64,000 nucleotides of DNA from Streptacidiphilus fuscans. Lineage in GTDB: Bacteria > Actinomycetota > Actinomycetes > Streptomycetales > Streptomycetaceae. The first letter of the stretch is position 1, and every line of letters starts with the position of its first letter. Under the pieces are notes generated by a model. That model saw nothing but the letters and a program-made list of their open reading frames with translations. It did not search any database and had not been told where the DNA came from. Both the position numbers and the translations under genes were made by a program. Positions 41,775 to 49,681 of this stretch are shown here, one piece after another. Location: assembly GCF_015690355.1 (NCBI RefSeq), contig NZ_JADPRT010000001.1:186001-250000 (forward strand), read 5' to 3'.

Positions 41775-44162
41775 GTGGCACGACCTTCCACCGCGAGAGA
41801 CGGCGACAGGGACGGCGACAGAAGCGGCGGGACGGGCCTGCCGGCCGAGGTGGCGAGCTTCGTCGGGCGGCGGGACGAACTGACGGCCGTGGCAGGCCTG
41901 TTGACCACGTCCCGACTGGTGACCCTGGTCGGCGCCGGTGGCGTGGGCAAGACCCGGCTGGCGCTGCGCGTCGCGGCGGGTGCGGTCGCCGCGTTCCCCG
42001 ACGGCGTGCGACTGGTCGAACTGGCCCCGCTGCGGGACGCGACGCTGCTCCCGCAGAGCGTCGTCGACGCGCTCGGCATCCAGGAACACTCGGACCGTTC
42101 CCCGGCCGAGGTGCTGCGCGACTTCCTGGCAGAACGTCAACTGCTGCTGATCGTGGACAACTGCGAGCATCTGGCCGCCCCCTGCGCGGCCCTGCTGGAG
42201 GAGTTGCTGCGGACCGCGCCGGGGCTCAAGGTGCTCGCCACCAGCCGTCAGCCCCTCGGCGCCGCCGGAGAGCACCTGTTCGCCGTGTCGCCGCTACCGG
42301 TGCCTGCGCTCGACCGGATTCCCGGGCCACGGGTCCTGTGCCGCAACGAGGCGGTCGAACTCTTCCGTCAGCGTGCATCCGCGATCCGGCCCGGCTTCGC
42401 TGTGACGGAGGAGAACTCCGCCACCGTGGCGCGCCTGGTCGCGGCGCTCGACGGGATCCCGCTGGCCATCGAACTCGCTGCCCCCTGGTTGCGCGTGCTC
42501 ACCCTCGGGGAGCTGCTCGACGGTCTTGCCGACCGCTTCGCCCTCCTGGACTCGGGCGCGGTCGGGCCCCGCCACGCGCGGCGCACCCTGCGCGAGCTGA
42601 TGGACTGGAGCTACGACCTGTGCTCGCCGCAGGAGCGGCTCCTGTGGGCCAGACTGTCCGTCTTCTCGGGCGGCTTCGACCTTGAGGCGGCAGAGGCGGT
42701 CTGCTCCGGGGACGGGATCCCGCGTGCGGCGGTGCTGACCCTGGTGGCCGGGCTGGTGGACAAGTCCGTGCTGTCCCGGCAGGAGACCGCGACCGGCACC
42801 CGGTTCCGGCCGCTGGAGACCGTCCGTGAGTACGGCGCGGGCCGGTTGGCCTCCGGCGAGGAGCGGCTCCGGCTGCGCCGCGCCCACCGCGACCACGTCC
42901 TCGCTCTCTTCCGGCGCGCGGAGCGGCAGTGGGTTGGGCCCGAGCAGATCGCCTGGTTCGACCGGCTGCGCCTCGACCACGACAACCTGCGTACCGCGCT
43001 GGAGTTCTGCGCCGAAGAGCCCGGCGAGGCGGAGGCGGGCCTGGCCCTGGCGGCGCACCCGCGGGCCTACTGGGTCGCGCTCGGCTCGCTCCGTGAGGAG
43101 CACCAGTGGCTGCGACGCCTCCTGGCCGTCGCCGGGGACGCCGGCGACGTCCGCACGCGGGCGATCGGCCTCGACGCGTGGTTCACCGTGCTGCGCGGCG
43201 ACCTCGGCCTGGCCAGGACGCTGCTGGCGGAGCACCGTGAGCGCGCGGAACGGCTGCGCGACGCGGAGGAACTGGCGTGGGCGATCCACCACAGCGCCGT
43301 GGCCATAGGTCTGGAGCGGCTCACCGCCGAAGCCGTCCCGATGTTCGAGGAGGCGATCGCGCGTCACCGGGCGCTGGGGAACACGCTCGGCGTCATCAGC
43401 GCGCTCTTCGAACTGTCGCTCACCGAGAGCCTGGTGGGCGACGTCCAGCGGGGACTCGTCCTGAGCCGCGAGGCCGTCGCCGTCGCCGAGGCGGCCGGAG
43501 AGACGTTCCTGCGCTCCTACGCGGTCTGTGCCGAGGGGTTGGCCCTCTGGATGAGCGGCGACCGCGCCGCCGCCGACACCCGGCTGCGGGAGGCGATCCG
43601 ACTCAAGCAGCCGTTCCGCGACCGCTGGGGCCTCACCCTCTGCGTCCAGTTGAGCTCCTGGAGCGCGGTCGAGGACGGCGAGTACCGGTACGCCGCGCAC
43701 CTGCTCGGCATGCTCCGCGCCCTGTGGGAGGGCCTCGGCGCCACGGTGCTCCAGCTGGTCCCCTTCAACGTCGGCGCCCACGAGAGCTACGAGGCACGGG
43801 TGCGCGAGGCCCTCGGTCCGCGCGCGTTCCAGGCCGCGTTCGCACGCGGCGCGAAACTGACCCTGGAACAGATCACGACCGAGGTCCTGCGGGCCGAGTC
43901 CCGTGCGGACCCTTCGTCATCCGCTCACCCGCTGACCCGCCGCGAACGCCAGGTCGCCGGGCTGGTCGCTCAGGGCAGGAGCAACAAGGAGATCGCCGGT
44001 CAGCTCGTGATCTCCCTGCGCACCGCGGAGAACCATGTCGAGCACATCCTCGCCAAGCTGGGCTTCACCTCCCGCGCCCAGATCGCCGTCTGGGCGACCG
44101 AGCACGAGCACTCGCGGGCTGCTGGCGGCAGGCCTCAGAACCCGGGCTTCCAGTCCTGGTAG
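41775..44162 (+). CDS. Large LuxR-type regulator with NB-ARC ATPase domain
   Basis: A 795-residue STAND-type regulator. A P-loop 'VTLVGAGGVGKTRLALRV' near residue 50 and 'LLLIVDNCEHL' Walker B form the NB-ARC core. 'LAIELAAPWLRVLTLGELLDGLADRFALLD' continues the AP-ATPase module, followed by a ~350-residue TPR-like helical region. The C-terminal LuxR helix-turn-helix is 'LTRRERQVAGLVAQGRSNKEIAGQLVISLRTAENHV'. The GTG has GAGGAG upstream. Such proteins often control nearby secondary metabolism or exported enzymes, but no target is evident here. Its 3' end overlaps the convergent lectin gene by 28 nt. Confidence 0.9.
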   Translation: MARPSTARDGDRDGDRSGGTGLPAEVASFVGRRDELTAVAGLLTTSRLVTLVGAGGVGKTRLALRVAAGAVAAFPDGVRLVELAPLRDATLLPQSVVDALGIQEHSDRSPAEVLRDFLAERQLLLIVDNCEHLAAPCAALLEELLRTAPGLKVLATSRQPLGAAGEHLFAVSPLPVPALDRIPGPRVLCRNEAVELFRQRASAIRPGFAVTEENSATVARLVAALDGIPLAIELAAPWLRVLTLGELLDGLADRFALLDSGAVGPRHARRTLRELMDWSYDLCSPQERLLWARLSVFSGGFDLEAAEAVCSGDGIPRAAVLTLVAGLVDKSVLSRQETATGTRFRPLETVREYGAGRLASGEERLRLRRAHRDHVLALFRRAERQWVGPEQIAWFDRLRLDHDNLRTALEFCAEEPGEAEAGLALAAHPRAYWVALGSLREEHQWLRRLLAVAGDAGDVRTRAIGLDAWFTVLRGDLGLARTLLAEHRERAERLRDAEELAWAIHHSAVAIGLERLTAEAVPMFEEAIARHRALGNTLGVISALFELSLTESLVGDVQRGLVLSREAVAVAEAAGETFLRSYAVCAEGLALWMSGDRAAADTRLREAIRLKQPFRDRWGLTLCVQLSSWSAVEDGEYRYAAHLLGMLRALWEGLGATVLQLVPFNVGAHESYEARVREALGPRAFQAAFARGAKLTLEQITTEVLRAESRADPSSSAHPLTRRERQVAGLVAQGRSNKEIAGQLVISLRTAENHVEHILAKLGFTSRAQIAVWATEHEHSRAAGGRPQNPGFQSW

Positions 44163-44695
44163 CCGCCGCTGTAGCAGTACGAGTTGATGTACGGCAACGC
44201 CTGCGGCTGGTTGGCGTCCAAGCAGGCGCTGGTCGCCGAGTTCTCGATGTTCCAGACAGGGGCGCTGGTACCGTTTCCGCCCAGCAGCCACTGCTGCCAG
44301 ATGTCGCCCGGGACGCAGTTCGACACGTAGAGGGCGCCCGTCGACCCGTTCCAGGTACCCGGCTTGACGTCAAGACACTGGCCGGTCGCGTCGTTGGTGA
44401 TCAGACTGGTGCCGGATCCCCCGTCGGCCAGCGCGACGCTCCAGTCCTGCCAGACGTCTCCGCTGACGCAGCCCGAGGTGTACACATTGCTGGTGCCAGG
44501 CTGGATGTCAAGGCAGTTGCCCTGGGCCCAGCTGCGCAGAATCCCGTTGTAGTAGGACGGTTGGCTGTTCGCTTGCGCTGGGGCCCCGAACGCCAGCGTG
44601 AGGCCGACCGCCATCGCAGCGACGGTGCCCGCCGCAGCCGCCTTGCGGCGCGCGTTGCGGCGGACGGGAGATGCGAGGTTCTGGAGGGTAGACAC
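44135..44695 (-). CDS. Secreted ricin-type beta-trefoil lectin domain protein
   Basis: A 186-residue exported protein. The signal peptide 'RKAAAAGTVAAMAVGLTLAFGAPAQA' precedes one ricin B (CBM13-like) domain whose repeats show 'GNCLDIQPGTSNVYTSGC' and 'GQCLDVKPGTWNGS' then a Q-x-W-like 'WQQWLL'. It probably binds a galactose- or xylan-type glycan outside the cell, and has no catalytic domain. The GTG start at 44695 is chosen; an upstream TTG (44749) is less likely. Its tail overlaps the LuxR gene by 28 nt on the other strand. Confidence 0.82.
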   Translation of the reverse strand: MSTLQNLASPVRRNARRKAAAAGTVAAMAVGLTLAFGAPAQANSQPSYYNGILRSWAQGNCLDIQPGTSNVYTSGCVSGDVWQDWSVALADGGSGTSLITNDATGQCLDVKPGTWNGSTGALYVSNCVPGDIWQQWLLGGNGTSAPVWNIENSATSACLDANQPQALPYINSYCYSGGYQDWKPGF

Positions 44696-44792
44696 GGTCC
44701 GCAAAACACTCCGATCAAATGGATCTACGTGGCGCTCCAGTCTGTGCAACTGCCTTGCGCGTGTGCCAGATGCGTTCGGGCATACCGGCTGC

Positions 44793-44900
44793 CTGAACGC
44801 ACCTCATCCGTCGAGGCGGTCTGGGCCCAGGTGGACGCCTGGATCGGTGGCGGCTGGGGCATCGACGCCCTCGTCGGCGAGCAGACTCGCCGACATCGCG
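44793..44900 (+). pseudogene. Remnant of an aminoglycoside/lincosamide nucleotidyltransferase-like gene
   Basis: Translation in the same frame as the following GNAT gene gives 'GGGWGIDALVGEQTRRHR' preceded by 'VEAVWAQVDAW'. This is the N-terminal signature of LinB/ANT(2'')-like nucleotidyltransferases, where His-Arg is normally followed by an Asp-x-Asp metal pair. Here the sequence breaks immediately after Arg into unrelated codons, so only a ~35-residue fragment remains. The rest of the gene appears to have been lost by deletion before the GNAT gene. Confidence 0.6.
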
Positions 44901-44968
44901 TGCGACAACCGCGGACCAGGGTCGAATACCCGAGTGCAGTTGGACGCGGAGCACGGCAGGATGAGCGG

Positions 44969-45517
44969 ATGGAGCAACCACTTGACGTGCCTGAACTCGC
45001 TGCCGGCGAGGGTTTCATGCTGCGGCCGTGGCTCATGTCGGACCTTGACCTCGTCCGTGAGGCGTCAGACGACGATCACATTCCGTTGATCGCGACGGTG
45101 CCGTCGCCGTTCTCCGAAGCGGAAGGCGTCGCGTTCGTCGAGCGGCAGTGGGGGCGGGCAACCAGCAGGACGGGGTATCCGTTCGTCATCGTCAGTCCTG
45201 ACGGTGAGCCGATCGGCCACGTCGGGCTGCGGCTCAAGGACCTGGGGCAGGGGCGCGCGTCGCTTGGCTACTGGGTCGTCAAGTCGGCGCGAGGCCGGGG
45301 TGCTGCCGGGATCGCGCTTGAGGCAGTTGCAGGTTGGGCCCGGCGGGACCTGCGCATTCCCCGGTTGGAGCTCTATGTGGAGCCGTGGAACAGCGCCTCC
45401 TTGCGGACCGCGGAGCGCGTCGGTTTCCAACGCGAGGGCCTGATGAGGAGTTGGCAGCAGGTCGGTGCCGAGCGTCGGGACATCTTCATGTACTCGCTGC
45501 TGGCCGACGGGCAGTGA
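44969..45517 (+). CDS. GNAT-family N-acetyltransferase (RimJ/RimL type)
   Basis: A 182-residue acetyltransferase. 'FMLRPWLMSDLDLVREASDDDH' starts the fold, 'LGYWVVKSARGRGAAGIALEAV' holds the acetyl-CoA P-loop-like RGRGxA motif, and 'ELYVEPWNSASLRTAERVGFQREGLM' is the classic RimJ/L-type C-terminal helix. It acetylates an amine, perhaps a ribosomal protein N-terminus or an antibiotic. The ATG at 44969 has AGGA 7 nt upstream. The nucleotidyltransferase remnant lies directly upstream in the same frame. Confidence 0.87.
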   Translation: MEQPLDVPELAAGEGFMLRPWLMSDLDLVREASDDDHIPLIATVPSPFSEAEGVAFVERQWGRATSRTGYPFVIVSPDGEPIGHVGLRLKDLGQGRASLGYWVVKSARGRGAAGIALEAVAGWARRDLRIPRLELYVEPWNSASLRTAERVGFQREGLMRSWQQVGAERRDIFMYSLLADGQ

Positions 45518-45536
45518 CGCACGGTTCCGCCGACCG

Positions 45537-45726
45537 TCAGGTCAGCGGGACCAGTGCGATCGGTGAGGCCTGCGGAACGCCGTTGGCCGTCAGGGCGCTC
45601 GCGTAGTCGGCCTGCGGGAGGTCGTGGTAGCGGACCGGAGTGCCGGAGCGGGCACTGGTCTCGGCGGCGAGCTTCGACAACCAGGCGGCCGAGGTGGCCG
45701 GTCGCGCCGGTGACGACCGGTGTCAT
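45537..45726 (-). pseudogene. QorB/NmrA-like NAD(P)H oxidoreductase, internally deleted
   Basis: The 5' part reads 'MTPVVTGATGHLGRLVV', the Rossmann start of QorB/NmrA-type proteins. After a frame change the last ~45 codons read as the C-terminal end: 'LAAETSARSGTPVRYHD' and 'LPQADYASALTANGVPQA'. A normal QorB is ~280 residues, so over 200 codons of the middle are missing. The gene lies divergent to an HxlR regulator, the usual QorR/QorB-type arrangement, so the regulator seems to have lost its target enzyme. Confidence 0.65.
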
Positions 45727-45794
45727 GGTGGGCTCCTTGTCGATCGGTCCCCTCGATCAACCCCACATGTCGTCCAAACCGTCCCTACGCGCAG

Positions 45795-45817
45795 GTACAC
45801 ACAATTTTGTATGGTAC
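45795..45817. promoter_or_regulatory. Probable HxlR operator
   Basis: GTAC-N15-GTAC encloses an A/T-rich ACACAATTTTGTAT core with partial dyad symmetry (ACAA/TTGT). HxlR regulators often bind paired GTAC repeats. It lies 4 nt upstream of the hxlR-like start and ahead of the QorB remnant. Confidence 0.5.
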
Positions 45818-45821
45818 TGAC

Positions 45822-46205
45822 ATGAAGGAAAGTATCGAGGTCAGAGCTACTGCGGCGGGGAACCGCTCAGGAAATGTCTTCGAGCCGAACTGCCCCAGTC
45901 GGCTGCTGCTGGACCACGTGACCAGCCGCTGGGGCGTGCTGGTCCTGGTGGCGCTCTCGGACGGGACGATGCGGTGGTGCGAGATCCGCCGGTGGGTGAA
46001 GGGCATCACCGAGAAGATGCTGGCGAGCACCCTGCGCACGCTGGAGGCCGACGGGCTGGTGCTGCGCGAGGTTCATCCCGTTGTGCCGCCGCGGGTGGAC
46101 TACAGCCTCACCGAACGCGGCCAGGAGCTCGTCGCGCTCCTGCTGCCGCTTGTGGAGTGGGCCACGGCTACCGCGGACGCGGACGCCCGCGAGGCGGCCG
46201 GCTGA
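45822..46205 (+). CDS. HxlR-family regulator
   Basis: A 127-residue winged helix regulator. 'NCPSRLLLDHVTSRWGVLVLVALSDGTMRWCEIRRWVKGITEKMLASTLRTL' is typical, with the conserved N-terminal Cys that senses electrophiles or quinones in HypR/YodB/QorR-like proteins. The ATG at 45822 lies just after the operator-like repeat. It is divergent from a decayed QorB-like gene. Confidence 0.87.
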   Translation: MKESIEVRATAAGNRSGNVFEPNCPSRLLLDHVTSRWGVLVLVALSDGTMRWCEIRRWVKGITEKMLASTLRTLEADGLVLREVHPVVPPRVDYSLTERGQELVALLLPLVEWATATADADAREAAG

Positions 46206-46283
46206 CCGTGCGGTCGGCCCGGGGGAGCCGGGCGTGCCGGCGTCCCGCAGGCCGTCGATCCTGCCGGATCCGTGATGGTCAGG

Positions 46284-46385
46284 TCATGGCCGCGCGGACC
46301 ACAGGTCCATGTCGCCGGTGGCCGAGGCCAGGTACTGCAGGCGTACGGTCTCCGCCGGAGTGTGGGCGCTTTCCGCCGTGGCCAT
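46284..46385 (-). pseudogene. Truncated SnoaL/NTF2-like gene
   Basis: A 33-codon frame, 'MATAESAHTPAETVRLQYLA' then 'SATGDMDLWSARP', starting at an ATG that overlaps the TGA of the full SnoaL-like gene. It matches the first helix of NTF2-like proteins ('ETVRxxYxA...GD'), then stops. It looks like the 5' remnant of a second SnoaL-like gene from the same operon. Confidence 0.45.
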
Positions 46386-46774
46386 CAGAACATGCCGTTG
46401 TCGTTCGCGGACTGCTTCGGTACCTCCTGGATGACGTCCCAGTGCTCGACGACCTTGCCGTCCTTCAGACGGAAGAAGTCAGCCAGCGCGCGGCCGGGGT
46501 TGTCCGGATTGCCGGGCTCCAAGTCCAGGTGGGAGTGGGTGGCGACCAGGTCGCCCTCGGCGATGACCCGCTTGATGTCCAGCTTCAGGTTCGGGTATTC
46601 GCCGCGCAGCCAGCGCACGAAGCCGATGAACGCCTCGGGGCCGTCCTGGGCATCGGGGTTGTGCTGGATGTAGACGGGGCCGAAGTGGTCCGCGATCGCC
46701 TTCTCCGGGTCGCCGTCGAAAGCGGTCTGGTAGTAGTCGACGACGACCTGCTTGTTGCGCTCAAGGTCGGACAT
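46385..46774 (-). CDS. SnoaL-like NTF2-fold protein
   Basis: A 129-residue alpha+beta cone protein with 'NKQVVVDYYQTAFDGDPEKAIADHFG', 'YIQHNPDAQDGPEAFIGFVRWLRGEYP' and 'ADFFRLKDGKVVEHWDVIQEVP'. The 'QHNP' motif is shared by SnoaL-type polyketide cyclase relatives that often act as small hydrolases or isomerases. It is divergent from a TetR regulator with a strong inverted repeat between them, so it is probably the regulated gene. Confidence 0.85.
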   Translation of the reverse strand: MSDLERNKQVVVDYYQTAFDGDPEKAIADHFGPVYIQHNPDAQDGPEAFIGFVRWLRGEYPNLKLDIKRVIAEGDLVATHSHLDLEPGNPDNPGRALADFFRLKDGKVVEHWDVIQEVPKQSANDNGMF

Positions 46775-46827
46775 TGCCGCGTGGCTCCAATCTGGCGAAC
46801 CCCCCAAACTGGTGTGACTACAAAAAT

Positions 46828-46863
46828 AGCGTAACACCATGATTGTGATCTGGCCGTTACGCT
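46828..46863. promoter_or_regulatory. TetR-type operator between SnoaL-like and TetR genes
   Basis: AGCGTAAC (46828-46835) and GTTACGCT (46856-46863) are perfect 8-nt inverted arms 20 nt apart. The right arm ends 9 nt before the tetR ATG. Confidence 0.65.
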
Positions 46864-46871
46864 TGACTGCC

Positions 46872-47591
46872 ATGAGCTCACACACGGTCGACTGGATGGC
46901 GCTGCGCGCGCCAGAGGAGGGAGCCGGTCCCGCGGGCGGGCTGCGGGAACGGCGCAAGCGTGCCACCCGCCGCCTTCTGGTCGACACCGCCACAACAATG
47001 TTCCTCGAACGAGGCTTCGACGCGGTGACCGTCGTTCAGATCGCCGAGGTGTGCGAGGTATCGCCGACCACCGTGTTCAACTACTTCCCGACCAAGGAGT
47101 CCTTGGTCCTGGACCTGCCCGACGACCTGCTCGCCGCGCTCACTTCGGCCCTCGCCGAGCCCAGGACCACGCCGGTCGACGGCATGCTGTCCATCCTCGA
47201 CGGCGAACTGGACAACCTGATCGGGTGGCTCCAGGCCCAGCCGGACTACGCCTGGGCCGTCGACGCCGTCCAACGCTTCGAGGCGATGGTCCGCGACACC
47301 CCGGCGCTGCGCGCCCACTACCGTCAGATGCTCGCGCGGATGACGGACGCGGCCTGCCAGGTCATCGCGGTGAGGTCCGGTCTGAGTCCGAGCGACCCTG
47401 AGCCGCAGATCGCCGCATCGTCCCTGATCGGCCTGTGGAGCGTCCAAGTGGCCTCCTCCTGCAAACACCTGGACGGACACAAGCCCCCGGACCAGGTGCG
47501 CCAAGCGGTCACCGCCGAGGTTCGCCGCGCCGCCGACCTGCTCAACGCCGGCCTGTGCGACTTCGCCGCCGTTCGCGTCGGCACTGCCTGA
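46872..47591 (+). CDS. TetR-family regulator
   Basis: A 239-residue repressor with helix-turn-helix 'VTVVQIAEVCEVSPTTVFNYFPTKESLV' and a C-terminal domain of the MftR/TetR_C type. The ATG at 46872 lacks a ribosome site and lies directly after the inverted repeat, suggesting a leaderless or very short-leader message; a GTG or ATG upstream at 46839 would overlap the operator. It is divergent from the SnoaL-like gene. Confidence 0.88.
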   Translation: MSSHTVDWMALRAPEEGAGPAGGLRERRKRATRRLLVDTATTMFLERGFDAVTVVQIAEVCEVSPTTVFNYFPTKESLVLDLPDDLLAALTSALAEPRTTPVDGMLSILDGELDNLIGWLQAQPDYAWAVDAVQRFEAMVRDTPALRAHYRQMLARMTDAACQVIAVRSGLSPSDPEPQIAASSLIGLWSVQVASSCKHLDGHKPPDQVRQAVTAEVRRAADLLNAGLCDFAAVRVGTA

Positions 47592-47802
47592 ATCCGGTCT
47601 GACAGGGCGACGTCAGCGGCGACGCTGCCCGCACACGGACGGCAGGTGCCTGCCTGCAAGATCTAAACGGGCATCGGGTCATGGAGCGCCATTGCGTCAC
47701 AAGTATTGACGCGAACATGCATGCCGGACGATAGTTTCGACCGGTCTACACCAATCCACCGCGCGTGCGGACGCGGGCCCAGTCAATCCCTTGGAGTGAC
47801 TC

Positions 47803-49464
47803 TTGCTCTCACGACGCACCTTCCTGACCGCCACGGCGACGGCCTCCGCGGCCGCGCTGACCGCCCCGGCCTGGCTGCCCGGCCTCGCCACCCCGGCCGC
47901 CGCCGCCGTATCTCTTCCGATCACGCTGCAGAACAACTCCGGCTCCGCCGCCCCCGTCTACGCCTACATCTCCGGCGCCGACACCACCGGCTGGCCCGGC
48001 TTCGTCGCCTCTGACGGCACCTTCCAGCGCCTGCCCAACCCCTCCGCCACGCTCACCCCCACCCCCGACTACTCCATCGCGCTCGGCGCGACGGGCACGT
48101 CCACCACGGTCCCGCTGTCCGAGTACGTGATCGGCGGCCGCGTCTGGTTCTCGACCGGCCAGAAGATCCAGTTCTTCGTGAACCCGGGCCCGGGCCTGGT
48201 TCAGCCCGGCTTCACCAGTTCCGACCCCAACTGGCTCACCGACTGGACGTTCTGCGAGTTCACCTACAACAGCGCGAACCTCTACGCCAACATCAGCTAC
48301 GTCGATCTCGTCGCCTCGCCGATCTCCATGCAGACCACAGGCAGTTCGGGCACCCAGACCGTCAGCCCCCTGCCCGCCGGGGCGCTGGCGTCGATCGCCT
48401 CCGGACTGATCAGCCAGCACGCGAGCGACGGCGCGCCCTGGGACACCCTGGTGGCCACCGACAGCAGCGGCGCCGTACTGCGGGTGATGGCCCCCACCCA
48501 CGCCACCACCGACTTCGGCGGTTACTGGACCAGCTACCTCGACCAGGTCTGGAGCCGCTTCACCACGACGCCGCTCACCATCGACACCCAGTCCCAGGGC
48601 ACCTTCACCGGCACCGTCTCCGGGGGAGTACTCACCTTCTCGGGCCTGAACGACGACGGCGTCGCCTTCACCCAGCCGAGCGCCGCCGACATCTTCAGCT
48701 GCAACAGCGGACCGCTCTACAACTCCGGCGGCGACGCCCGCGGCGCTGTGGCCGCACGCCTTGGAGCTGCGCTGAACCGCAGCACCCTGCTGCTCGCGGG
48801 CGGTGAGAACCAGCCCGGCGGCGTGGCGGCCTCCCAGTACTACGGCAACGCAATCACCAACCACTACGCGCGCCTGGTGCACCAGTACGCGACCATCGGC
48901 TACGCCTTCCCGTACGACGACGTCGGCCCCACCGGCAGCGCGCCGGTGGATGGACACCTGCAGGACCCTGCCCCGACCTCCTGGACCATCGCGCTCGGCA
49001 GTGGCGTCACCGGCTCGGGGGGAGGAGGTGGTGGCGGCGGGGGGAGCGTCAGCGCCTACAGCACCATCCAGGCCTCCACCTACTCCGCCCAGAGCGGCAC
49101 CGGCACCGAGGCGTGCTCGGACGCCGGTGGCGGCCTCGACGTCGGCTGGATCTCCTCCGGGGACTGGCTCCAGTACAAGGGTCTCGATTTTGGCAACACC
49201 TCCCCGGTCCAGGTGCTCGCCCGGCTCGCCTCCGGCGCCGCCGCAGGCGTCAGCGGTGCTGTCCAGTTCCGGCTCGACAGCACCACCGGCCCGGTCGTCG
49301 CCGAGATCGACATCGCCAACACCGGCGGCTGGCAGAGCTGGGAGACCGTCCCGATGAACCTCGGCAGCAGCGCCACCGGGGTCCACGACCTCTTCCTGAC
49401 CTTCGGCACCGGCAGCACCAGCGACTTCGTGAACATCCACTGGTTCACCTTCTCCGCCACCTGA
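47803..49464 (+). CDS. Secreted GH64 beta-1,3-glucanase with CBM6
   Basis: A 553-residue exported enzyme translated from a TTG with GGAG 6 nt upstream. The N-terminus 'LSRRTFLTATATASAAALTAP' is a twin-arginine signal. Residues ~37-405 are a thaumatin-like GH64 fold ('LPITLQNNSGSAAPVYAYISG', 'GQKIQFFVNPGPGLVQPGF'), which cuts beta-1,3-glucan into laminaripentaose. A run of Gly (about 408-418) links to a C-terminal CBM6-type beta-sandwich ('GWISSGDWLQYKGLDFG', 'TGVHDLFLTF'). It probably degrades fungal or plant beta-glucan outside the cell. Confidence 0.9.
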   Translation: MLSRRTFLTATATASAAALTAPAWLPGLATPAAAAVSLPITLQNNSGSAAPVYAYISGADTTGWPGFVASDGTFQRLPNPSATLTPTPDYSIALGATGTSTTVPLSEYVIGGRVWFSTGQKIQFFVNPGPGLVQPGFTSSDPNWLTDWTFCEFTYNSANLYANISYVDLVASPISMQTTGSSGTQTVSPLPAGALASIASGLISQHASDGAPWDTLVATDSSGAVLRVMAPTHATTDFGGYWTSYLDQVWSRFTTTPLTIDTQSQGTFTGTVSGGVLTFSGLNDDGVAFTQPSAADIFSCNSGPLYNSGGDARGAVAARLGAALNRSTLLLAGGENQPGGVAASQYYGNAITNHYARLVHQYATIGYAFPYDDVGPTGSAPVDGHLQDPAPTSWTIALGSGVTGSGGGGGGGGGSVSAYSTIQASTYSAQSGTGTEACSDAGGGLDVGWISSGDWLQYKGLDFGNTSPVQVLARLASGAAAGVSGAVQFRLDSTTGPVVAEIDIANTGGWQSWETVPMNLGSSATGVHDLFLTFGTGSTSDFVNIHWFTFSAT

Positions 49465-49681
49465 CACCACCCCGGCCGCAGCAGGTCGCACGCGTAATTC
49501 TTCGACGGTTCGCTGACCGTGGGTCAACGTCGCTGCAAAGCCGGCGACGTTGTCGGCGGACCGTCGTCACATCAAGGCCGTCACTCCGGCGCCCGCTTCT
49601 CCCAAGCTGTGACCGAGGCCGCCACCCACCTGACCGAAGCCCTGCGCCGCCCCCGGTTGTAGGCGGGAGCGGCCGCGACGA

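Noticed and set aside
42294-43781. 495-codon - strand frame inside the LuxR/NB-ARC gene
   Set aside because: GC shadow; the + strand has a full P-loop, NB-ARC and LuxR helix-turn-helix.
47592-47802. Search for small RNA or promoter elements between tetR and GH64 genes
   Set aside because: Only a short CGGCAGGTGCCTGCCTG imperfect repeat was seen, with no T-tract; not enough to call a terminator or regulatory RNA.
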